Assembly (NCBI GenBank): GCA_022424905.1
Contig: JAKMGP010000283.1
Location: 1 to 39,433 of the forward strand
Direction: 5' to 3'
DNA from: Akkermansiaceae bacterium
GTDB lineage: Bacteria; Verrucomicrobiota; Verrucomicrobiia; Verrucomicrobiales; Akkermansiaceae
DNA: 39,433 bases
The notes beneath the pieces were generated by a model. The model searched no databases. It saw only the letters and a list, made by a program, of their open reading frames with translations, and was not told where the DNA came from. A program made the position numbers and the translations under genes. Of the stretch, positions 33,401 to 39,433 are shown in pieces; the first letter of the stretch is position 1; each line of letters opens with the position of its first letter.

Positions 33401-35166
33401 CGTTCACTGAGCTCGGTGAGATCTTCTTTCGCGTTCTCTAACTTTTCACGAGCCTGCGCTAGAACCTCTTCTGCGCGCTCGCTAACTTCCTCTTTGTCCA
33501 ATTGCCCCTTGGCAACTTGCATCTTGTTTTGAGCCTCTTGAACTTTCTTAATTGCATCCCCAATAGCCTTCTTAATATCACTGTCCTGATTTCGTAATTC
33601 TTGGCGAACCAATGACTCGGCATTCATATCCAGCTTAAATTCAAGCCACTCCGAGTAGCCTACACCGGGACCTGAAAGCCATTCAGGCCGATTATCACTA
33701 ACAGCTAGACGCATCTTAACTTGTAGCGCGCCTTTGTGCTTTGCCACGATATTTCCCAGTAGAACCATTGCTTCCCCTTCCCACAGCTTTCCGTTCGCAC
33801 CATCGATTCGCTCCGGAAGGAGCTCAGCAAGCGATTCGACCGGCTTACCATTCACTTCGAGCTGGATTTCGACCTTGGCGATCCCAATCTGCTCAACGGC
33901 AGAGTAGACCAGAACCACCTGTTCAGTCGGTTTCACTCGAAACTCCCTTTGAATCGGAGTTAAAATCTCCACTTCCGGAGAAGGATCTTCCTCAGCTAAG
34001 AGCTGAAACTGCGCGGCATCAAGCTCGCGGCCCAAGCGATGCTCCACCTTCATTAAGGCAGCGCCCTCAAGTCCCGGTTGCAAAATCGTCCTCCAAGATA
34101 CGACCGTTCCGCGCGCCGTAGGCTCCAGCTCTATTTCACCCAACGAACCTGAATCAAACAGAACCTCTCCCCGATCGATTGGAGTATCAAAACGCCCTTT
34201 TAAGGTTACTTCGGTTCCAGCCAGGGCCTTAATTCCAGTTCCCAGCGAAACTTCTCGATCTGGCCACTCGGTATAAGGAGGGTGCTGAAAGTTGACGGTG
34301 GGCTCCAACAGACGAGGAAGCCGATAAACCTTCACTTCGAAGCGATCGCTTTCATTCCCCGCCACAAGAGCAGAGTATTTAAATCCAGCTTCCGCCGAAT
34401 GAAGATGGTACGAATAACGGTGGGAATCGCCATCCGAAGAGCTCGGCTCAAGAGTCTCGGATATGAGGTTCCCATTTTTTTCAATGACCAACTGCAGAGG
34501 TTTTTCCAAATCACCAGTATAGGTGAGATCGATCTGAACCTTATCACCTTCCAGAACTTCGAGGTTTCCTGGACTAATATCGAAACGAAAGGCGCCGGCA
34601 TTTCCCAACTCCGTGAATGGCGAAACCGCACGAGTCAAGAGGCGACTCATCTCACGCGGCCAAATCGCCACCAAAGCAATAATCGCCACCAAACAGGTCG
34701 TCACCGACCACATAGATCGCCGCACACGACTTCCGGCTACTTCTTCATTCGGGTCAACCGTGCCAATATCAGCAGCCGCTTCATTAGAAAGTTCTAAAAG
34801 CAACTCTGGCGAAATCCCCTCCGGATGATCAGAAAGCTCTATAGCAGTACTAATTCTCTCTTGAACCTCCGGATGCCGCTCCTCCAACCACCGCGCGAGC
34901 TTCACAAGCGAGATCTTGGTCAATAGCGATTTCGCAATAAAAAGAATCGCAGCAAACCCTGCCGCAGCAAGCCACGTAAAGAAAAGCGTGCCCCGCACCC
35001 ACGAAGGCAAGGGCGCCAGAAAGAAATCGAGGGCCACGATGGCAAGCAAACCTAAAAGGACCACGCTTGCCGTTTTGAGCAAACCCCGAACGAGCTGAAT
35101 CCACCTGATCCGACGACGGAGAGATGCGAGACCTTTAGTAATCTCAGGGGGAATCTTAGTTTGCAT
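30442..35166 (-). CDS. Giant DUF4175-family membrane protein with tandem coiled-coil repeats
   Basis: This 1574-residue protein has two N-terminal transmembrane helices (about residues 30-50 and 60-80) and a third near 155-172. A beta-rich periplasmic-type region (about 185-525) follows, as in DUF4175 proteins. From residue ~535 to the C-terminal region it is highly charged helical coiled coil. It includes five tandem copies of a 117-residue unit (DNA 31114-32871) with shared phrases such as ARQEM.EA.R, AAEELAK and KQEKLAEA.EALAEG. After the repeats comes a Gln/Ala-rich region, then a compact terminus with VIPEDYRGLVQKYFEQVSKK. Homologues of this terminus occur in DUF4175 proteins. The function is unknown; the architecture suggests a structural link from the inner membrane. 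It is the first gene of a three-gene unit with the squalene-cyclase-repeat and TPR proteins. Confidence 0.88.
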   Translation of the reverse strand: MQTKIPPEITKGLASLRRRIRWIQLVRGLLKTASVVLLGLLAIVALDFFLAPLPSWVRGTLFFTWLAAAGFAAILFIAKSLLTKISLVKLARWLEERHPEVQERISTAIELSDHPEGISPELLLELSNEAAADIGTVDPNEEVAGSRVRRSMWSVTTCLVAIIALVAIWPREMSRLLTRAVSPFTELGNAGAFRFDISPGNLEVLEGDKVQIDLTYTGDLEKPLQLVIEKNGNLISETLEPSSSDGDSHRYSYHLHSAEAGFKYSALVAGNESDRFEVKVYRLPRLLEPTVNFQHPPYTEWPDREVSLGTGIKALAGTEVTLKGRFDTPIDRGEVLFDSGSLGEIELEPTARGTVVSWRTILQPGLEGAALMKVEHRLGRELDAAQFQLLAEEDPSPEVEILTPIQREFRVKPTEQVVLVYSAVEQIGIAKVEIQLEVNGKPVESLAELLPERIDGANGKLWEGEAMVLLGNIVAKHKGALQVKMRLAVSDNRPEWLSGPGVGYSEWLEFKLDMNAESLVRQELRNQDSDIKKAIGDAIKKVQEAQNKMQVAKGQLDKEEVSERAEEVLAQAREKLENAKEDLTELSERMKQSVQEHRRDEVEQAVAKLDEAKRSVENAPLQDTPEARRSEVDNALRESEEAINDLQQLRQEIQKDQPKTNDLAKLQEMAQKQEELAREAAEETPDQDWENEQRQMQEQIRQEVAQSPEAKAAAMKAQADQAMELSNEAEELKKAQEGLSKLSEQAEPAPQKMNADQLKNALIQEQENALTEARQELVEARRDNETERAGDLNNAINEVQEATNKARQSKLKQAAELAKKAADKLAENSDQSPSQEALKEKQDKLSEAFDLLAEGKTEKAQDVLEEIQEMVNPREIAKALAKEQLDAANEARQEMSEAKRDNEDRAEDLTNAAKEATEAAGEAQKNNPAQAAQAAQKAAEELAKNAEASPTQEALRNKQEKVAEALEALSGGEAERADEILEELQNLLNPREIAEALAKEQSGAAQEAREEMVEAKKAGESRAEDLAKAAEEGGKAANEAQKNNPEMAAEAAMNAAEELSKATEKSGSQKSLQNKQEKLAEAFEALAEGNTAEAQAALEEIQNIADPDNVAKALAEAQKDILEGAKDELSEAQRGQEARAETLPQAVEQAQEAFGEARQADAKAAAEAAQNAAEELAKGAESSPSQQSLQNQQEALAEAFQELAKGNTNEALQALEQLQSERLDGALEQALAREQEAIVEGTQQELREAREMQEARANDLPEALAQAESALQEAIKGDPQAAAEAAQAAASELSKGAEVSDSQSSLQKRQEGIAEALQDLAEGRAGEALASLQEMQSERAADLAQAIDDVAAVEGDPLSQASQMANQGAQNASQASQAQQDGQAQQASQQHQKAAQKFAQAQQSLQSASQQLAQKASQAAEQGENPNQAPAPGDAMAEALQQSAQAANSAQSGQQQQAAAQAQAAAQALKQAASEAMSNMKKGGKPGDPAQANQPGEPSDQAAPPSDEAQEGVRQAQANQGVPAELAKLGINAADWEKIQATLKTDVSGSRRAVIPEDYRGLVQKYFEQVSKKK
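31114..32871 (-). repeat. Five in-frame tandem repeats of 351 bp (117 residues) in the DUF4175 gene
   Basis: Repeat units start at 32871, 32517, 32166, 31815 and 31464 on the minus strand; the last ends at 31114. Four units are exactly 351 bp and the first is 354 bp. Each starts with a Gln codon (Q followed by a variable helix), passes through AAEELAKxAE and a KQEKLAEAxEALAEG phrase, and ends with a NPREIAxALAKE-type segment. The copies differ widely at residue level, so they are old duplications held to a fixed length. Confidence 0.85.
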
Positions 35167-35490
35167 AGAACCATTACGCCTTAAACCAAGCCTGACTTTC
35201 GAGGATAAAGTGAGAATTTAACAATCGCACGGACTCGCACGAAACAGCCATAGCCCCCAAATTCTGCCATCCTTCTTATCCAAATAACCCACCAAAAGAT
35301 CACCTTAAGCCTTTTAAACTCAAAAACGCGAACACAACGGCAAGATTAAGACGATCAGTCTGCACCTCTCCAACGACCAAGCCTGCTGAGCCCAAGTATC
35401 AATCTTTTTGATAACCAACCACTGAATCCCTAGTAACAAATTTAGTGGCAATAAGTGATACTCACACTGTCACACAAATCGACAATCTTT
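35167..35490. other. Intergenic region, divergent promoters
   Basis: This 324-base gap separates two divergent units (DUF4175 on minus, DUF1549/DUF1553 on plus). It is A/C-rich and contains no ORF of note, no hairpin with a T-run and no repeat. A weak promoter could be TTGATA (35408-35413) with TAGTAA (35431-35436) at 17-base spacing for the plus-strand gene, but the -10 match is poor. Confidence 0.5.
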
Positions 35491-38451
35491 ATGCCGAAAT
35501 CCGCGCGTATTCTCATTCTCACCACCTTTCCTTTCCTAAATGTGTTTGGCGAGAACCCCATCTCTTTCGATCGGGATATTCAGCCGATACTATCTGAGAA
35601 TTGCTACTATTGCCATGGAACTGATCCAAAACACCGTGAAGGAGATCTGCGCCTCGACCTTCGCGAGGATGCCCTGGATGCAGGTGCAATTGTTCCGGGC
35701 AAACCTGAGGAGTCAGAGCTCATTGATCGGATCCAGTCAAAGGATCTGGACGACCTCATGCCACCGCCAGATTCAAATCGAAAGCTCACTGCAGAACAAA
35801 AAGACCTATTAGCTCGATGGATCAAGGAAGGAGCTGAATTTACCGAACATTGGGCATTCACAAAACTTCCCAAGGTGACCGGCAAATCGATCGACACCAT
35901 CGTTTCAAATCATCTTGCCAAGGAAGGGATGGGCCTCAAAGCCAGAGCAAAGCCCCACCAGCTCCTTCGCCGCCTCACATTCGATCTTACCGGACTCCCA
36001 CCAACACCTAAACAGGTCGAGAAATTTGATCCCAAAAAAACCGAACCCTTTATCGACGAACTCCTCGCTTCGCCTGCTTATGGCGAGCAAATGGCGACTC
36101 CATGGCTTGACGTAGCCCGCTACGCCGACAGTTACGGATTCCAGCAGGACCTAAACCGTCGTGTCTGGCCCTATCGCGACTACGTGATTGACGCCTTCAC
36201 CTCCAACAAACCCTTCGACCAATTTATTCTTGAGCAAATTGCGGGCGATCTCCTTCCAGATGCCTCTCGCGAGTCCCGCATCGCTACTACCTTCTCGCGC
36301 CTGCACCAACAAAAGGTCGAAGGTGGCTCGGTTCCCGAAGAATTTCGTGTCGAATACGTTGCCGATCGCGTCCACACTTTTGGAACGACCTTCTTGGGAC
36401 TAACCATGGAATGCTCCCGATGCCATGATCACAAATATGATCCCACCACTGCGAAGGACTACTATTCCCTGTTCGCTTTCTTCGACGATATCGATGAATC
36501 TGGCCTTTACTCATACTTCAATTCTGAAGCCACGCCAACCCCTGCAATGCCGCTTCCGAATGAAGCCCAAGAGCAACAGTTGGCCGAACGAAAAGCAGAC
36601 ATTGCCAACGCCACTACCAAGCTTGAAAAAACAGCAAAAGAATTCAGGCCAACTCAGATCAACTCCAAAGCTCCCCCAAGCTTCAAGCCCAACCAGCTTC
36701 TCCATCTTTCCTTTGACGATGGCAAAGACAAGGGTTCCAACAAAGCGGTTCCTGGCAAGGTGGGCCAGGCCATCAAACTGACCGGAGATGACGCCATTGG
36801 AACGAAAATTGGCGATTTCCACCGCGAGCAACCTTTCACTGTCTCACTCTGGCTCCAAACGCCCGACCTCAAAGATCGTGCCGTCATTTTTTCGCGCTCA
36901 AAAGCTTGGCATGATGCCGCCTCACGGGGCTATGAACTCCTATTGATCGACAATCACTTACAATGGTCGCTCATTCACTTTTGGCCCGGCAACGCCATTT
37001 CAATCAAAACCAAAGATGCCGTCAAACCTGGCGAATGGGTTCACGTCACGGTGACCAACGATGGCTCCTCATCTGCACGAGGATTACAAATCTATATCAA
37101 TGGGAAACCAGCAATTACCGAAATTAGATATGATCATCTAACCCGAGCGATTAAGGGCGGCGGGAATCCTCATATCCGCCTCGGCGAGCGCATGCGCGAT
37201 CGCGGTTTCAAGGATGGGTTGATCGACGAATTCCGCGTCTTCGGGAGTAGACTTTCGGACCAGGAAATCAGCAGTCTTCTTTTCCCGATTGATCCAAGAC
37301 CTTTGAAAGCAAACTTGGAAAGTGACCCTTCCTACAAAACTGCACTTAAAGAACTACAAACCGCTCGCGCCGCTTATAATCGCCTCGAGGAATCGATTCC
37401 CGAAATCATGATCATGGAGGAATCTCGGAAGCCCAAACAAGCATACATCCTTAATAGGGGATCTTACGAGAACCGCGGCAAAGAAGTCAAAGCTGCCTTC
37501 CCCGAGTTCCTCCCGAGCTTTGGCATGAAGCCCACCAATCGACTCTCGCTTGCAAAGTGGCTCACTCATCCCGAACATCCGCTCACCTCGCGAGTCATCG
37601 TAAATCGCTTCTGGCAATCCCTCTTTGGACGCGGACTTGTGGGCACCTCCGAAGACTTCGGAATGCAAGGAGAACGGCCCGAGCATCGTGAACTCTTAGA
37701 CGAACTCTCCGCACGCTTTGTCGCTACGGGATGGGACACAAAAGGACTTATGAAGGACATCGTGATGTCCAAAGTTTACCAACAAGACTCATTCGCCAAC
37801 TCACTAGAATTAGAAAAAGACCCTGAAAATCGCCTTTTGGCTCGCGGCCCTCGTCACCGGCTTCCCGCAGAACAAATTCGCGATCAAGCTCTTACGGCCT
37901 CCGGTCTACTCGTTTCCAAAGTTGGCGGGCCCTCGGTTCATCCCTATGATCTTGCCGAATCCTTCAAGGCTTCCAAACCGACAATGGGTGAAGGGCTTTA
38001 TCGCCGTTCACTTTACACTTACTGGAAACGCACCGGTCCCTCACCTGCCATGATGGCATTCGATGCTGTGAAGCGTGATGTCTGCTCTGCTAAACGCGAA
38101 ACAACCTCAACCCCTCTTCAAGCACTTGTCCTTCTAAACGGAATTCAATTTGTGGAAACCTCGCGCCATCTCGCCGAAAAAACCCTGCAAAAGCACCCGA
38201 CTAAAATAAAAGCAGCAATCCAAGAAATGTATCTTCGCCTCGCCTCAAGGCATCCCGACGAAAAAGAGATTAAAATCCTCTCAGCGATTTTTGAAGAACA
38301 GCTTGCTCACTTCAAAGCCCTTCCCGAAGAAGCCAAGCGCTTCCTTTCGCAGGGCCACACCAAGACCAAATCTCCAACATCTGAACTCGCCGCCCTCACC
38401 ACAGTGGCACAAGCGATTCTCAATCTTTATGAGGTGAACACAAAGCAATAG
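35491..38451 (+). CDS. PSCyt1-DUF1549-LamG-DUF1553 protein (planctomycete/verrucomicrobial type)
   Basis: This 986-residue exported protein has a signal peptide ([20 protein letters not shown]). The order is: a cytochrome c-like PSCyt1 domain with heme motif CYYCH (about residues 20-110), DUF1549 (about 120-340) with a second CxxCH in [18 protein letters not shown], a concanavalin-like LamG domain (about 400-580), and DUF1553 (about 660-930). This multi-domain family is highly expanded in Planctomycetes and Verrucomicrobia and almost always pairs with a DUF1501 gene, as here. It is thought to act in polysaccharide or sulfated-glycan degradation, but the reaction is not established. ATG 35491 begins the signal peptide; a GTG at 35455 is less likely. 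Confidence 0.9.
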   Translation: MPKSARILILTTFPFLNVFGENPISFDRDIQPILSENCYYCHGTDPKHREGDLRLDLREDALDAGAIVPGKPEESELIDRIQSKDLDDLMPPPDSNRKLTAEQKDLLARWIKEGAEFTEHWAFTKLPKVTGKSIDTIVSNHLAKEGMGLKARAKPHQLLRRLTFDLTGLPPTPKQVEKFDPKKTEPFIDELLASPAYGEQMATPWLDVARYADSYGFQQDLNRRVWPYRDYVIDAFTSNKPFDQFILEQIAGDLLPDASRESRIATTFSRLHQQKVEGGSVPEEFRVEYVADRVHTFGTTFLGLTMECSRCHDHKYDPTTAKDYYSLFAFFDDIDESGLYSYFNSEATPTPAMPLPNEAQEQQLAERKADIANATTKLEKTAKEFRPTQINSKAPPSFKPNQLLHLSFDDGKDKGSNKAVPGKVGQAIKLTGDDAIGTKIGDFHREQPFTVSLWLQTPDLKDRAVIFSRSKAWHDAASRGYELLLIDNHLQWSLIHFWPGNAISIKTKDAVKPGEWVHVTVTNDGSSSARGLQIYINGKPAITEIRYDHLTRAIKGGGNPHIRLGERMRDRGFKDGLIDEFRVFGSRLSDQEISSLLFPIDPRPLKANLESDPSYKTALKELQTARAAYNRLEESIPEIMIMEESRKPKQAYILNRGSYENRGKEVKAAFPEFLPSFGMKPTNRLSLAKWLTHPEHPLTSRVIVNRFWQSLFGRGLVGTSEDFGMQGERPEHRELLDELSARFVATGWDTKGLMKDIVMSKVYQQDSFANSLELEKDPENRLLARGPRHRLPAEQIRDQALTASGLLVSKVGGPSVHPYDLAESFKASKPTMGEGLYRRSLYTYWKRTGPSPAMMAFDAVKRDVCSAKRETTSTPLQALVLLNGIQFVETSRHLAEKTLQKHPTKIKAAIQEMYLRLASRHPDEKEIKILSAIFEEQLAHFKALPEEAKRFLSQGHTKTKSPTSELAALTTVAQAILNLYEVNTKQ

Positions 38452-38456
38452 CCGAT

Positions 38457-39433
38457 ATGATTACCGCCCCTCTTCTTAACCGACGTGAAGTCCTCCGGAA
38501 CTCAGCTCTTGGATTCGGCTCTCTTGCTTTGGCCGACCTTTTGCAGGCCGAAAATTCCTCTCTTGCCTCGCCGAAGCTTCCGATAAAAGCCAAACGAGTC
38601 ATCTTTCTTTTCCAGTCCGGCGGACCATCACAACTGGATCTTTACGACCCGAAACCTCTCCTTAATAAAAAACACGGTGAGCAACTTCCAGATGACGTCC
38701 GTGGCGGACAGCGCCTCTCGACCATGTCGGGAAACCAGTCCTCAATTCCCCTCGCGGGATCGCCTTTTAAATTCGCACGTCACGGCCAGTCAGGGCAGTG
38801 GTTCTCCGAAATTCTTCCGCACACCGCTAAGATTGCCGACGATCTTTGCATCGTAAAAAACATCTACACTGAGGCCATCAATCACGGACCCGGCGTCACC
38901 TATCTACAAACGGGATCGCAACTTGCCGGACGCCCCTCGATGGGAGCCTGGCTTCAATATGGACTTGGCACTTCCAACAACAATCTTCCGTCTTTTGTCG
39001 TTCTCGTGACCAAGAACAAGGGTGGCCAACCCCTCTTGTCCCGCCTCTGGGGATCCGGTTTTTTGCCATCGGAGTATCAAGGCGTCCGCTTTCGGTCTGG
39101 CAAAGACCCCGTCCTCTATTTAACCAACCCGGATGGAGTTTCGGAGAAATCCCGCCGGATGCTCCTTGATCGGCTTGCCGAACTTCACTCGCACCAACAT
39201 GGACTCTCACCTGAGGGAGCAATCCAAGATCGCATCAAGCAATATGAGATGGCCTTCAACATGCAATCGAGTGTTCCCGAGGTCGCAGATCTCAAGAAGG
39301 AACCCGAGTCGATTTACGACCTTTACGGTAAGGAAGCTAAAAACCCCGGTTCATTTGCCGCGAATTGTCTTATGGCCCGACGACTCGCCGAGCGCGGGGT
39401 TAAATTTATCCAACTCTATCACCAAGGCTGGGA
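38457..39433 (+). CDS. DUF1501 family protein, truncated by the window edge
   Basis: The 325 residues available begin with MITAPLLNRREVLRNSALGF, a Tat-like signal (RRE followed by a hydrophobic segment to about residue 30). They continue with FQSGGPSQLDLYDPKP, NHGPGVTYLQTGSQLAGRPS and GSFAANCLMARRLAERGVKF, which are the DUF1501 hallmarks. The family has an alkaline-phosphatase/sulfatase-like fold and is exported. It starts 5 bases after the DUF1553 gene's stop, so the two form an operon, and the C-terminus lies beyond the window. No Shine-Dalgarno is visible. Confidence 0.9.
   Translation, partial: MITAPLLNRREVLRNSALGFGSLALADLLQAENSSLASPKLPIKAKRVIFLFQSGGPSQLDLYDPKPLLNKKHGEQLPDDVRGGQRLSTMSGNQSSIPLAGSPFKFARHGQSGQWFSEILPHTAKIADDLCIVKNIYTEAINHGPGVTYLQTGSQLAGRPSMGAWLQYGLGTSNNNLPSFVVLVTKNKGGQPLLSRLWGSGFLPSEYQGVRFRSGKDPVLYLTNPDGVSEKSRRMLLDRLAELHSHQHGLSPEGAIQDRIKQYEMAFNMQSSVPEVADLKKEPESIYDLYGKEAKNPGSFAANCLMARRLAERGVKFIQLYHQGW

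Overview
The window looks like the chromosome of a marine- or freshwater-type member of the Verrucomicrobiota, or another PVC-superphylum bacterium. The main signs are a cytochrome c-like/DUF1549/LamG/DUF1553 protein followed directly by a DUF1501 protein, a DUF4175 giant coiled-coil protein coupled to a squalene-cyclase-repeat protein, and a Gram-negative envelope gene set. Base composition is even. I saw no prophage, IS element, CRISPR array or rRNA. Nearly all genes lack a Shine-Dalgarno sequence, so start choices rest on protein alignment and gene spacing.

Layout. 0-2 kb: an SLC13/DASS permease with two TrkA-C domains (minus strand). 2-4.4 kb (plus): a hypothetical protein whose stop codon lies inside a tRNA-Arg(UCU), then thymidylate kinase, then three small envelope proteins resembling a YqjD/YqjE/YqjK set. 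4.5-11.8 kb: a type IV pilus motor locus, with two PilT-type ATPases on plus and PilB-type ATPase, PilC-type platform and a permease-less LolD-like ATPase on minus, plus trpD. 11.8-12.0 kb: a probable structured small RNA with an intrinsic terminator. 12-20.4 kb (minus): an exported HEAT/TPR-like protein and the run ABC exporter, GNAT, ubiE/menG, hisC, mnmE, small membrane protein. 20.6-23.8 kb (plus): a YafK-type L,D-transpeptidase and an exported M1 metallopeptidase. 23.8-27.6 kb (minus): miaB, a membrane protein and a CBS/DRTGG-containing family II pyrophosphatase. 27.9-28.8 kb: a XerC/D recombinase. 28.8-35.2 kb (minus): DUF4175 protein, squalene-cyclase-repeat protein and TPR protein. 35.5 kb to the edge (plus): the DUF1549/DUF1553 and DUF1501 pair.

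The most striking observation is in miaB. The reading frame runs upstream of its apparent ATG through one in-frame TGA exactly where MiaB proteins carry the first cysteine of the auxiliary iron-sulfur cluster (the Cys of the YGCQMN motif). Everything around it aligns normally, all other cluster cysteines are present, TGA is an ordinary stop elsewhere in the window, and a hairpin with the geometry of a bacterial SECIS lies about 25 nt downstream. This suggests a selenocysteine-containing MiaB, in which Sec would be an Fe-S cluster ligand. Other points worth a look are five tandem 117-residue repeats in the DUF4175 protein, the small RNA at 11.8 kb, the orphan ABC ATPase fused into the pilus operon, and the CDS/tRNA overlap.
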